Below, one piece after another: positions 45,017 through 53,438 of a stretch of 64,000 nt of DNA. Source of the stretch: Bacillus sp. FJAT-27264. GTDB lineage: Bacteria > Bacillota > Bacilli > Paenibacillales > Paenibacillaceae. The notes under the pieces were generated by a model. It saw nothing but the letters and a program-made list of their open reading frames with translations. It was not told the origin of the DNA and made no database searches. The DNA is taken from assembly GCF_001682855.1 (NCBI RefSeq), contig NZ_MAQW01000023.1, positions 575,414-639,413 on the forward strand. The letters are read 5' to 3'. Positions within the stretch are counted from its first letter, which is position 1, and each line of letters opens with the position of its first letter. The position numbers and the translations under genes were made by a program.

Positions 45017-45320
45017 CTACAAAAAGAACATGGCAAGTTCAGGAATCCACCTGATCACCGCCATGTTCTTTTTTACTTTATTTTTAAGCAGATAAGCTTC
45101 TCATTAAGGAATTCACCTGTTATGGGATAGCTCCTTTTTCAAGGTGGACAGTAAACGGAGCGTTATCAGCTGTTCACGGATTCTCTTTTGCCGAAAAAAG
45201 TTTTCAGTGCCTGATAGACTTCCTTCTTATCCTTGATCACATAATGCGACGCAGAAAGTGGGTCGTTCAAAAGAAGAAGCTGCGGGCGCAGTATTTTTCA
45301 CAAGAATCCATAGAACTGAA
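45017..45320 (-). pseudogene. Decayed yhbH copy with its downstream terminator
   Basis: About 45017-45250 matches 48890-49116 (the yhbH 3' end plus terminator). About 45250-45318 matches 49463-49540 inside yhbH (the FFFWMTRF region). The stretch between, roughly 345 bp in the intact gene, is deleted, and the 5' half of the gene is missing. The frames carry mismatches, so it cannot encode YhbH. The terminator copy lies at 45021-45076. Confidence 0.85.
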
Positions 45321-45330
45321 AATCACGGTA

Positions 45331-45618
45331 TTAACCAAACACATTATTTTGTTTGAATCTATTTCTTATCTCTTCGAACTTCTTACTAATTTCGGTGTCA
45401 GTGCTAGATAATATAGCCTCTGTTTCTCTAATTACAGAGTATCCTGCCTGTGAATTAATAGGCCTTGCATTTTCAAGGGAGTATAATTTGTACTTTCTTC
45501 TATTAGGTGGAAATAAGACAAAGGCAGAGTGCTCCGAAACAGGAACCAAGCCCATTTTTCTCATTTTAGATTTGGTAAACATATAGGATGGAACTTTATC
45601 ACATGTGTAGGTTCTCAT
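45331..45618 (-). CDS. Uncharacterised 95-residue protein
   Basis: GGGAAGAAG precedes the ATG. The small, basic, soluble protein has a C-terminal helix (STDTEISKKFEEIRNRFKQNN) and a Pro/Arg/Lys-rich middle (VLFPPNRRKYKLYSLENARPI). It has no signal peptide or membrane segment. I do not recognise the family. It is AT-rich and sits just beyond the broken edge of the yhbH remnant, in a scarred region, so it may have arrived with the DNA that broke the copy. A hairpin at 45648 separates it from the next gene. Confidence 0.5.
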   Translation of the reverse strand: MRTYTCDKVPSYMFTKSKMRKMGLVPVSEHSAFVLFPPNRRKYKLYSLENARPINSQAGYSVIRETEAILSSTDTEISKKFEEIRNRFKQNNVFG

Positions 45619-45647
45619 TATCTTCTTCCCATTCTACATTTAATAAA

Positions 45648-45689
45648 AGACTGCCCTGACGTCATCCAAGGACGAGTTTAGGGCAGTCT
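45648..45689. terminator. Terminator of the secreted-protein gene
   Basis: The stem AGACTGCCCT / AGGGCAGTCT has an A-run on its left (a T-run for the minus-strand transcript). Confidence 0.8.
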
Positions 45690-45714
45690 AAACTGAAATT
45701 TTTTTGTTTTTGAA

Positions 45715-46257
45715 TTATTTAACGGTTACTTCTGCTGATTTTATTGGTAGCAAATTATATTGAGCTTTTCTTCCTACAACTACACCGTATTTCTGTACGT
45801 AAAAGGTACCGTTGCCAGGAGTAAACTCTATTTGTCCTTTCATTGTTTTCTGATTGCCGCCTAGATCTTCCCGATATTCATCTTTTGTTCCTACTAATTT
45901 TGCTCCAGCATAAACATCAAAAATCAAAAACATTTGTTGGATTGCTTCTCCAGTTTTATTTAAAGTAACTGAATAGTCACAGTACATCTGGAGAGCAACT
46001 GCAGAATCTTTACAAGTAATTGTTCCGTAACCAGAAAGATCCCCGCCAGCTAGGTTCGAAATATCATCTTCCACTAATACTGACGAACCAGTATCATCAC
46101 CGTTGTTTTCCACCAGTGCAAAATTAAATGTTTGAACATGGTTTCTTAGTGTATCAATGTCAACCTTGCTGTCTGCGCTGTTCGTGTCCTCTGCAAACGC
46201 TGATACGGGTACCAAGACCATAATAACAGTAATAATTGATAACAGCCATTTTTTCAT
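45715..46257 (-). CDS. Secreted protein of unknown function
   Basis: The start is the ATG at 46257 (MKKWLLSIITVIMVLVPVSAFAED), with AAAGGTGG 8 bases before it. The 180-residue protein has a clear Sec signal peptide cleaved near residue 22. The mature part is beta-rich, with LVENNGDDTGSSVLVEDD and two cysteines (ITCKDSAVALQMYCDY) that may form a disulfide. I do not recognise the family. It is AT-rich and appears monocistronic with its own terminator. The 349-bp gap upstream (to the next SDR gene) holds one terminator and otherwise nothing recognised. Confidence 0.65.
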   Translation of the reverse strand: MKKWLLSIITVIMVLVPVSAFAEDTNSADSKVDIDTLRNHVQTFNFALVENNGDDTGSSVLVEDDISNLAGGDLSGYGTITCKDSAVALQMYCDYSVTLNKTGEAIQQMFLIFDVYAGAKLVGTKDEYREDLGGNQKTMKGQIEFTPGNGTFYVQKYGVVVGRKAQYNLLPIKSAEVTVK

Positions 46258-46541
46258 TAAATAGTCCACCTTTTAAATGTTTTGTGAAATAGCCTATGTT
46301 TTCCATACCTCCAGATGGAATAATATCCTAAGTAAATATAACACTATATAAGGTAAAAAATGTATAGTAATAAAGTCTCGTTTTTTTCTTTTGAAATATT
46401 AAAATATTAAAATATTAGTGATTGAAAAATAAATCTTCTGACCCACTATCTGGAACGTTCAAAGTTACAGGGGAGATTGCGGCGAAAAGTTCGTGAAGGA
46501 AGAGAACGCGGAGGGCTAATGCTTTCAGTCAAACGAATGAC

Positions 46542-46578
46542 AAAAGGGATTTAGAATCGTCGATTCTAAATCCCTTTG
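46542..46578. terminator. Terminator downstream of SDR gene
   Basis: A 17-bp perfect stem (AAAGGGATTTAGAATCG and its complement) with a very short loop lies past the stop of the minus-strand SDR gene. Confidence 0.9.
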
Positions 46579-46606
46579 AGATATTTTGAATGAAAACTTG
46601 TCTCAT

Positions 46607-47350
46607 TTAATACATTTGCTTTGTTGGACGAATCAATATTTCATTTATGGAAACAGATTCAGGTGTGCCAATGGCATACGCTACTGCGTCGGCAATATCT
46701 TCTGCCTTCATTCCGAAACCTTCGGTTTGGGCTCTACTTTTCACCGCCGCTTGTATGTTGGGATCGCTTATTGTGTTATACAACTCGGTATCCACAGCTC
46801 CCGGTGAGATAATCGTGCTACGAATGTTACCTTCCCGTTCTTCCTGGCGTAAGCCCTCCATGATGGCACGAATTGCAAATTTGGAACCCGAGTACACGGC
46901 TGAACCAGGCCAAACGACATGTCCGGCTACGGAATCAGTTGCAATGATCTGACCCGATTGTTGTTTTTTCATAATTGGTAAAACTGCAGCAATACCATGC
47001 AGCACACCCATGATGTTGATATCCAGCATTTGACGCCATTCATCAAAGCGCTTCTCTGAAAGTGGAGCAAGCGGCATAATACCAGCATTGTTGTAGAGCA
47101 CGTCGACACGTCCATATCTTTCTACCGCCAAGTCGATAACGGCTTGAACTTCGTCTTGATGGGTTACATCTGCAGCCGCATATACGATATCAGCATTTGG
47201 GATGGACTCAATAAGCGTTTTTAAACGATCTTCGCGACGAGCCGCGATAACAAGTTTGGCTCCTTCTTGAGCGAGCTTTCTGGTTGTTGCTTCACCAATT
47301 CCGCTGGATGCACCCATAATAACGACAACTTTATTTTGAATATTAGACAT
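46607..47350 (-). CDS. SDR family oxidoreductase
   Basis: The 247-residue classical SDR has GASSGIGEAT, NNAG, the catalytic Ser-Tyr-Lys (ATDSVAGHV...YSGSKFAI) and SPGAVDTEL. It is similar to NADP-dependent 3-hydroxy-acid or serine dehydrogenase-like enzymes (YdfG/clavaldehyde dehydrogenase type); the substrate is unknown. The ribosome site is GAAGGTG. The gene stands alone with a strong terminator downstream. It is the third SDR in the window; the three are not close copies. Confidence 0.85.
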   Translation of the reverse strand: MSNIQNKVVVIMGASSGIGEATTRKLAQEGAKLVIAARREDRLKTLIESIPNADIVYAAADVTHQDEVQAVIDLAVERYGRVDVLYNNAGIMPLAPLSEKRFDEWRQMLDINIMGVLHGIAAVLPIMKKQQSGQIIATDSVAGHVVWPGSAVYSGSKFAIRAIMEGLRQEEREGNIRSTIISPGAVDTELYNTISDPNIQAAVKSRAQTEGFGMKAEDIADAVAYAIGTPESVSINEILIRPTKQMY

Positions 47351-47688
47351 GATTTATGACACCTTCTTCCTTTAATTTATAGATTAGAAGTGATAAGTAG
47401 ATGGCAAGGCAGCAGGGCGAAATGTTTGCAGATCAAATCATTTTATTATGAATTAAACAATGAGTTTATATTCAGTTTTTTAGTAAGCTTCATAAGCCTC
47501 CCGGAGAATTCTACCTACATAAGAAGGGGTTACATTCGCAATGTAAAGTCTGTCGTTGTCGCAGGACAAAGCCGTTGAAGCAGGGCTTAAAAAAATACCC
47601 GGAGTTCACAGGATGGAGGCAGGTTAATTGAGGGGGAGTATTGATTATGATACTATTTATTCAATTACCGTGTGAGGAGGATGAACTT
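47351..47688. other. 338-bp intergenic region
   Basis: The divergent gap between the SDR and GNAT genes is AT-rich. I see no gene, strong hairpin or recognised repeat in it. Promoters for both genes must lie here but none is convincing. Confidence 0.5.
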
Positions 47689-48219
47689 ATGGTTGAACTA
47701 CAACATTTCGAGCGTTCCGATTTTAACCAACTTATTAAGTGGATTGATTCACCTGAATTTTTACTTCAATGGGGAGGACGAGTTTTTGATTTTCCCTTAA
47801 ATGCGGCCCAATTAGAAAAATACATCGAGTATGCCAATAGTGACAACTCAGAAACTTTAGTTTATAAAGTAATTGATGCTGGCAATGTTATTGGACATAT
47901 CTCTTTGGGGGAAATTGATAGAAAACACAATTCTGCAAGAGTGGGAAAAGTATTAGTCGGTGAGAAAATTGCAAGAGGTAAAGGGATAGGTGTGCAAATG
48001 ATTAAGGAAATCCTTAGAATTGCATTTGATGAACTTCACTTACACAGAGTTAGTCTTGGGGTATTTGACTTTAATGTTTCTGCTATCTCCTGTTACGAAA
48101 AAGCAGGTTTTATAAAAGAGGGTTTGCTTAGAGATTCAAGAAAAAATGGCGCTGAATACTGGAGTTTATGGGAAATGAGCATTTTAGAAAACGAATGGTT
48201 GAAAATCAAAAACGTATAG
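47689..48219 (+). CDS. GNAT family N-acetyltransferase (RimJ/RimL-like)
   Basis: The start is the ATG at 47689 (MVELQHFERSDFNQLIKWI), with GAGGAGG 8 bases upstream; the longer frame is unsupported. The 176-residue protein has the acetyl-CoA-binding motif VGEKIARGKGIGVQMIKEIL and the downstream RVSLGVFDFNVSAISCYEKAGF (the NxxAxxxYEKxGF signature). It acetylates an amino group; the substrate (ribosomal protein, antibiotic or small amine) is unknown. It is AT-rich and located in the accessory segment between the decayed and intact yhbH. Confidence 0.87.
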   Translation: MVELQHFERSDFNQLIKWIDSPEFLLQWGGRVFDFPLNAAQLEKYIEYANSDNSETLVYKVIDAGNVIGHISLGEIDRKHNSARVGKVLVGEKIARGKGIGVQMIKEILRIAFDELHLHRVSLGVFDFNVSAISCYEKAGFIKEGLLRDSRKNGAEYWSLWEMSILENEWLKIKNV

Positions 48220-48360
48220 TGTTTTAAGCTCCCTCGGTAAGATGCAGTTTTCTCACGAATACTCGCTTATTCGCAGGATTTCACCAGAGGATGAATTGTA
48301 ACCCGGATTGAATGGGACCAGAGCCGTCAAATTGGTAACCGACATGCATGCGGAAACAGG

Positions 48361-48385
48361 AGGGGCGAGTTCTCGCTCCTTTTTT
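48361..48385 (+). terminator. Hairpin/terminator in the decayed region
   Basis: AGGGGCGAG / CTCGCTCCT with a 2-base loop is followed by TTTTTTG. It lies about 140 bp after the GNAT gene. Confidence 0.7.
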
Positions 48386-48536
48386 GTTGCTCTGCTGCAC
48401 GCTACTCCATGTAACCTCCAGAGGCTTTCACTCCCATTTCTCGACGGGTCAATGCCCTTATGTTTACGTAGTCTGGTACTCCGTGCAATCTTGAGATCCT
48501 GCGAATAAGCCGGTTTTCATGCTGGTCGTAAAGCGG

Positions 48537-48850
48537 TTAAAGAACCTGTTTCAGAGAAAGAGCTTGATCGGGTTCGTAAGCTTCGCCGCTGCGTGCCATG
48601 GCAACCATAATGCGAGTTAGCTTGCCGACCTGTTTTCATTACCGAACGGATCGGTTTCATATTTTTGTTACATTCGCTCCATGTTGACGCTTGAATGTTT
48701 CATCGTTCAAGATTAAAGCCATGGTTGCCATGAACAAAATATGTCGGAGCCTTGGCCCGCCGGCTTCGCTGAAATGCCAGCAACAGACAGGACGCTTATG
48801 CCTTTCATCGCAAGCATTGAAGTGGTAAGAGGAATCCGCTTGCTTATCAG
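48537..48850 (-). pseudogene. IS110-family transposase remnant (C-terminal part)
   Basis: On the minus strand three frames carry successive IS110-like pieces. They are SMLAMKGISVLSVAGIS (about 48780-48830), AGGPRLRHILFMATMALILN (about 48660-48780) and VGKLTRIMVAMARSGEAYEP followed by DQALSLKQVL and a stop (48537-48627). The order and wording match the C-terminal half of IS110 transposases, but at least two frameshifts and an internal deletion make it inactive. No ends or target duplications are visible, and the N-terminal DEDD half is absent. Confidence 0.8.
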
Positions 48851-48890
48851 CGTGCCTATCCGCTTGCTCAAAAAAGAGGTCCGCAACCAC

Positions 48891-48943
48891 AAAAAGAACA
48901 TAGCGGGTTCAGGAATCCTCCTGAGCACCGCCATGTTCTTTTT
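48891..48943 (-). terminator. Terminator of yhbH
   Basis: The near-perfect stem AAAAGAACATAGCGG / CCGCCATGTTCTTTT lies about 90 bp past the yhbH stop. It is duplicated at 45021-45076. Confidence 0.8.
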
Positions 48944-49034
48944 GCATTACTTTTTAAGCAGATGGGCTTCCCATCAAGGGACTTACCTGGTTAAGGTTAG
49001 CCCCTTTTCGACGTGGACAGCAACCGGAGCGTGT

Positions 49035-50198
49035 TCAGCTGTTCACGGATTCTTTTTTGCCGAAAAAAGTTTTCAGTGCCTGATAGACTTCCTTCTTATC
49101 CTTGATCACATAATGCATGAACTGCTCATGCTTCAGGTGGCGATAGGCTGACATCAGCGTGCTGCTGCGGTTATACTGGTTCACTTCGCCGTAGCCGAAG
49201 AGGTTGCTGCGCTTGAGTAGTTCGCCGATCAGCTTGACGCAGCGCTCGTTGTCAGAAGTAAGATTGTCGCCGTCCGAGAAGTGGAAGGGGTAGATGTTGT
49301 ACTTGGACGGTGGGTACCTTTGATCGATAATCTCCAGCGCTTTCTGGTAGGCGGAGGAGCAGATGGTTCCACCGCTTTCGCCTCTGGTGAAGAAATCATG
49401 CTCGCTGACTTCTTTGGCTTCCGTATGATGGGCCAGAAAAACAATCTCGACCTTCTCATACTGGCGGCGCAGAAAGCGGGTCATCCAGAAGAAGAAGCTG
49501 CGGGCGCAGTATTTTTCGAAGGAGCCCATAGAGCCTGAAGTGTCCATCATCGCTATAATGACGGCATTGGAATGGGGGATCGTGATATCATCCCATGTCT
49601 TGTAGCGCAGATCATCGGGACTGATGCCGTGAATGCCGGGCGTTCCTCTGCTTGCGTTGCGGCGCAGGTTTTCCAGCAGGGTGCGCTTTTTATCGATATT
49701 GGACATCATACCCTTTTTGCGAATATCGTTGAAGACGATGGACTTCACTTCAATCTCTTCCTTGTCCTTCGGCTTCAGGTGCGGCAGCTCCATGTCCTGG
49801 AACAGAATGTCCTCCAGGTCCTCCAGATCGACCTCAGCCTCGATGGTATCCTGACCTGGCTGATCGCCTGCCCGTTCGCCTTTGCCCGGCTGGGCAGAGG
49901 AAGAATCACGCCCGAGCACATCGCCGACCTGGCTTTCGCCGTCCCCCTGCCCGACATGCTTTTGCTTACGGAAGTTATAGATAATGCGATACTCATCCAG
50001 ACTGCGGATCGGGACCTTGACGATTTGCTTGCCGTCGGACAATATAATATTTTCTTCGGTAACAAGGTCGGGCAGATTATCCTTGATGGCTTCCCTGACC
50101 TTCTGCTGATGGCGTTCCTGATCCTGATGGCCTTTGCGGTGCAGGGACCAGTCTTCTTTGGATACGACAAAGGTAAAGGGACCGGATGATTGCGACAG
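49035..50198 (-). CDS. yhbH: YhbH family sporulation protein (DUF444, VWA-like)
   Basis: YhbH family proteins begin with FVVSxENWSLHRKG. Here that region follows CTG at 50198, with GGGGAGGTGG 8 bases upstream, so the start is probably the rare CTG (387 residues); the first ATG in frame (50273) has no ribosome site. It has a conserved head (LHRKGHQDQERHQQKVREAI...LPDLVTEENI), KHVGQGDGESQVGD, and a VWA-like domain with the metal-site motif MMDTSGSMGSFEKYCARSFFFW and YPFHFSDGDN. In Bacillus it acts with PrkA and SpoVR in sporulation. Confidence 0.92.
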   Translation of the reverse strand: MSQSSGPFTFVVSKEDWSLHRKGHQDQERHQQKVREAIKDNLPDLVTEENIILSDGKQIVKVPIRSLDEYRIIYNFRKQKHVGQGDGESQVGDVLGRDSSSAQPGKGERAGDQPGQDTIEAEVDLEDLEDILFQDMELPHLKPKDKEEIEVKSIVFNDIRKKGMMSNIDKKRTLLENLRRNASRGTPGIHGISPDDLRYKTWDDITIPHSNAVIIAMMDTSGSMGSFEKYCARSFFFWMTRFLRRQYEKVEIVFLAHHTEAKEVSEHDFFTRGESGGTICSSAYQKALEIIDQRYPPSKYNIYPFHFSDGDNLTSDNERCVKLIGELLKRSNLFGYGEVNQYNRSSTLMSAYRHLKHEQFMHYVIKDKKEVYQALKTFFGKKESVNS

Positions 50199-50341
50199 GA
50201 TGACCACCTCCCCATGGGTATAAGTTGCGCTATGAAGCCGGACCTTGCCGGCTTGTAAATAAAGTATATTCATGGCGGCGAGGGATATGTGATAATCTCA
50301 GAAAGTAAAAGGTGAAGTGACCCGTAAAGGAGCAGAGCATA

Positions 50342-51931
50342 ATGACAACGATTCTATATAAAAATGGCAAGCTGCCGTCCCGCCACGGAGCGGCAGATGC
50401 AATTGTAGCTGAGAACGGCGTGATCACCGCCGTTGGGAAGGGCAAGGAGTTGTCCCTGCAGCTTGCAGGCCGGTCTTACTCCACTGTGGACTGGGAGGGC
50501 GCTCATGTGCTGCCCGGTCTGGTCGATTCCCATCTGCATCTGGGGATGCATGGGATGAAGCTGGACATGCTTGATTTTACCGGCGTGTCCTCCAAGGAAG
50601 AGATGCTGCGCATGATCAGGGAACGCGCAGAAGTGACGCCCGCCGGACAGTGGATTCTCGGCCTGGGCTGGAACGAGAATGAGTTCAGTCCGGCGGTTGC
50701 TCCCCATATCGGAGAGCTGAACGAGATCACGGACCGCCATCCTGTGTTCCTGACCCGGACCTGCTTCCACGCTTATCTGGGGAATAGCGAGGCTTTTCGC
50801 CGGGCCGGGATCTCAGAAGGGACGCCAGACTTCGCTTCAGGCGCGTACGGGCGCGGTGAGGACGGCCGCCTGAACGGCTGGGTGTACGAGGATGCTTCCG
50901 CGCCGTTCATGGCCGTACAGCCTGCACCAGACTATGCAGCCAAGAAAGAGGCGATGCGCCGCGGGTATCTGGATGCCTTGGCGCATGGGATAACCGCAGT
51001 CCACACTGAGGATCTGCGGCTACTGGACAGCGTGGAGACGATGCTGCGGATTCATCGCGAGCTGAAGGAGGAAGGATTGTTCTTCCGCACCCATCAGCTG
51101 CTTTACAACACCTATCTGCCGGAGGTGGAGGCACTAGGTCTGCGTGCAGGTCAAGGCGATGAGTGGCTTCGGCTTGGCGCAGTCAAGCTGTTTACCGATG
51201 GAGCTATCGGCGGCCGGACGGCGCTGTTGGAGCAACCCTACAGCGATGCGCCGCATACGTCAGGCATCGCCATCTACACGCAGGAGCAGATTCATGAGAT
51301 CACCGCTGCTGCCCGCAGGCTTGGTTTTCCGATTGCGGTTCATGCCATCGGAGATGCCGCTGCGCACATGACGCTTACCGCCATGGAGCATTCGCCGCTC
51401 CCTATGTCCGCCGCGCTGCCGGACCGGTTCATCCATGCCCAAGTGCTGAACGCCGGATTGGTCCAGCGCATGAAGCAGCTGCGGCTGATCGCAGATATCC
51501 AGCCCCGGTTCGTTGCCAGTGATTTTCCTTGGGTACTGGACCGGGTGGGGACAGAGCGGAGAGATTATCTGTATGCCTGGAACAAGCTGCTGTCGTCAGG
51601 CATCCCATGTGCCGGTGGCAGCGATGCACCGATTGAGCCGATCAATCCATTCCTTGGTCTGCATGCGGCCGTTACCCGCCGTAAACCGGAGGAGAGCCAT
51701 GCCGGCTATCTGCCTGAGGAGAAGCTGAGCGTAGAAGAAGCTGTGGAACTGTTCACGTCCGGCAGTGCGGTGGCAGCCGGGGAAGAGCATGAGCGTGGCG
51801 CCATCGCTCCCGGACGCTGGGCTGACTTCACGGTTATTGACCGTGATATCCATGCCGATCCGCAGGAGCTACTGCAGGTGAAGGTCCAAATGACCGTCGT
51901 GAATGGTCAGGTGGCGTATAGCGCGACCTGA
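50342..51931 (+). CDS. YtcJ-like metal-dependent amidohydrolase
   Basis: The 529-residue amidohydrolase of the imidazolonepropionase/YtcJ group has the N-terminal metal motif GLVDSHLHLG, a second metal region (VKLFTDGAIGGRT), AVHAIGDAAAHM, DRFIHAQVLN and the terminal catalytic Asp in CAGGSDAPIEPINP. It probably hydrolyses an amide or ester; the substrate is unknown. AAAGGAG precedes the ATG. It diverges from yhbH over about 140 bp. Codon use is GC-rich and native-looking. Confidence 0.88.
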   Translation: MTTILYKNGKLPSRHGAADAIVAENGVITAVGKGKELSLQLAGRSYSTVDWEGAHVLPGLVDSHLHLGMHGMKLDMLDFTGVSSKEEMLRMIRERAEVTPAGQWILGLGWNENEFSPAVAPHIGELNEITDRHPVFLTRTCFHAYLGNSEAFRRAGISEGTPDFASGAYGRGEDGRLNGWVYEDASAPFMAVQPAPDYAAKKEAMRRGYLDALAHGITAVHTEDLRLLDSVETMLRIHRELKEEGLFFRTHQLLYNTYLPEVEALGLRAGQGDEWLRLGAVKLFTDGAIGGRTALLEQPYSDAPHTSGIAIYTQEQIHEITAAARRLGFPIAVHAIGDAAAHMTLTAMEHSPLPMSAALPDRFIHAQVLNAGLVQRMKQLRLIADIQPRFVASDFPWVLDRVGTERRDYLYAWNKLLSSGIPCAGGSDAPIEPINPFLGLHAAVTRRKPEESHAGYLPEEKLSVEEAVELFTSGSAVAAGEEHERGAIAPGRWADFTVIDRDIHADPQELLQVKVQMTVVNGQVAYSAT

Positions 51932-52060
51932 GCCATGGCAAGGATGCAGAGGTGTCTGCGGGATATTTTTGCAACCAAGACTCCCAGGTTTACGTTAATA
52001 ATGGGGTAGGTTAAATAGTTTGCTAGAGAATACGAACTGAACCCCAAGGAGGCAGCCAAG

Positions 52061-52471
52061 ATGAGACAGAAACGTTTATTCCCTGCCACAGCAGCAGCTG
52101 CTGTATTGCTGATGGCTTTGACCGCTTGTAGCGGAAATAACTCGGCTCAGCCCGCCGACAATAGTGCAACACCGGTGCCGACAGTGACCCCGGCTGAAAG
52201 TAATGAGCCCACACCTTCCCCTAGTGCGGAAGCAGATGCGATCAAGGGAACTGGAATTTATAATGGTCAGATTGACAACCATTCTGTGGAGATTGAGACG
52301 AAGGATGGGGCTACCTCGTTCGAACTTGGACTTGGCACGGAGAATGTGCCGGAGACCCTGAATGAAGGTGACTCTGTTGTCTTTGAATATGTGGAGAGAA
52401 CCGTAGGAGGCGATGAGAGCGTGAAGCAGCATATCCTGTTGAAGCTTTCTTTGGCAAATACGGGAGGCTGA
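52061..52471 (+). CDS. Small lipoprotein of unknown function
   Basis: AAGGAGG lies at good spacing before the ATG. The 136-residue protein has a lipoprotein signal peptide with lipobox LTAC (Cys23), a Pro/Thr/Ser-rich spacer (about 25-58) and a small beta-rich domain (GIYNGQIDNHSVEIETKDGATSFELGL...). It should be anchored on the outer face of the membrane. The family is not recognised. It is common for such Paenibacillus lipoproteins to stand alone, as here. A terminator follows. Confidence 0.8.
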   Translation: MRQKRLFPATAAAAVLLMALTACSGNNSAQPADNSATPVPTVTPAESNEPTPSPSAEADAIKGTGIYNGQIDNHSVEIETKDGATSFELGLGTENVPETLNEGDSVVFEYVERTVGGDESVKQHILLKLSLANTGG

Positions 52472-52497
52472 CGCGCCACCAGTGTATTTATAATGGA

Positions 52498-52538
52498 AAA
52501 CGGGTGTGCCATTCCTGAACAGGAGGGCGCACCCGTTT
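52498..52538. terminator. Terminator between lipoprotein and membrane protein genes
   Basis: The stem AAACGGGTGTGCC / GGCGCACCCGTTT lies between convergent genes. Confidence 0.85.
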
Positions 52539-52561
52539 GTGTCTACGGTGAATTACCGTGC

Positions 52562-53023
52562 TTAAAGTCCGCCAGCGTTGACGAAGACAGTAGAAATCAA
52601 CATCATGAAAAGAAGTACGATGACCCCATTGGTTATGGTGCCAATAATACCAAACACCTTACGGCGGTTGCGCAGGGCGAGCCCGACGATGCCGACAACT
52701 ACGCCGATCACGTTCAGGGCGGATAGGATCAGTACGGAAATACCAATAGTGATAATGATTTCAGATGCACTGGCTAATAGATTTCCTGATTGATCGAATA
52801 CAGAGGATGCCCTCGCACCTACGATCACAAAGGCAATGACGTAGCCGAGCACGGTGACCATACTGATGACGAATGAAGCGATGCCGGGCCCGGAATGCTT
52901 CAAATTCTGCTTCATCTCTTGGTATTGATAGGGTTGCTGGAATTCAGACGGTTGTTCGCTAGCAAACCTGTCTTCTGATTCTGTGTCCAGCGGCTCTTGC
53001 TTCGATTGAGGATTATACTCCAC
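52562..53023 (-). CDS. DUF4190-like small membrane protein
   Basis: The 153-residue protein has a hydrophilic, Gln/Pro/Glu-rich cytoplasmic head (1-45). Three predicted membrane helices follow (about 48-72, 85-115 and 122-148). The last two form the GVVVGIVGLALRNRRKVFGIIGTITNGVIVLL hairpin typical of DUF4190/DUF4064-type proteins. The function is unknown. AAAGGAG-like bases precede the ATG on the minus strand. It appears monocistronic. Confidence 0.75.
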   Translation of the reverse strand: MEYNPQSKQEPLDTESEDRFASEQPSEFQQPYQYQEMKQNLKHSGPGIASFVISMVTVLGYVIAFVIVGARASSVFDQSGNLLASASEIIITIGISVLILSALNVIGVVVGIVGLALRNRRKVFGIIGTITNGVIVLLFMMLISTVFVNAGGL

Positions 53024-53099
53024 AGGCTACACTCCTTTAGAATTTATATAAGATGAACAAAAGAAAGAAACGAAAAGAGAGAAGGAACGGAGGGGAAGG

Positions 53100-53262
53100 T
53101 TTGGAACTGTAGGAGCGAAAGCGTTCGCCTGAAAGCTTTCCGCAGGAAAGCTCGCCTCGAAAGCATAAGCTCACCAGATTTCAACCGCTAGAAGAGGTTA
53201 TAAAGAAGAAATCTGGGGGCAACAGCGACCGGAATTCCAAACATTTACCGTAGTGACGACCG
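53100..53262 (+). repeat. Dispersed structured intergenic element, copy B
   Basis: An AGGAGCGAAAGCGTTCGCCT head is followed by a hairpin GCTTTCC-GCA-GGAAAGC (53135-53151). A central stem (CCAGATTTC 53174-53182 with GAAATCTGG 53208-53216) precedes CAACAGCGACCGGAA and CCGTAGTGACG. It fills much of the 415-bp gap before the DUF423 gene and has the same order of parts as copies at 11349-11490 and 24228-24352. Confidence 0.75.
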
Positions 53263-53438
53263 AGCTTTAGGTTGGTATCTTAAGTCCGCCTTATATTAAG
53301 AATAAATGTGTATTCCTAACTTTTTCATAAGATGGGGCTAAAAGCAAGTCCCAGGACGCAAAAAGTTCATGGATTCCGGCTGGAAATCATCTGTGGTGAT
53401 ACGTTAAGATAGGAGAAGCTTATTCAAAGGAGTTGTCT

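Noticed and set aside
44857..45054. Open frame of 65 codons
   Set aside because: It is generated by the two 48-bp direct repeats and runs into the duplicated terminator. Not a gene.
48741..49151. Open frame of 136 codons on the plus strand
   Set aside because: It crosses the IS110 fossil, the yhbH terminator and the yhbH 3' end on the opposite strand, so it is not a gene.
50204..50285. Sporulation sigma promoter directly upstream of yhbH
   Set aside because: CATAT and CATGAATA boxes occur, but their spacing (about 10 bases) is too short for sigma-E.
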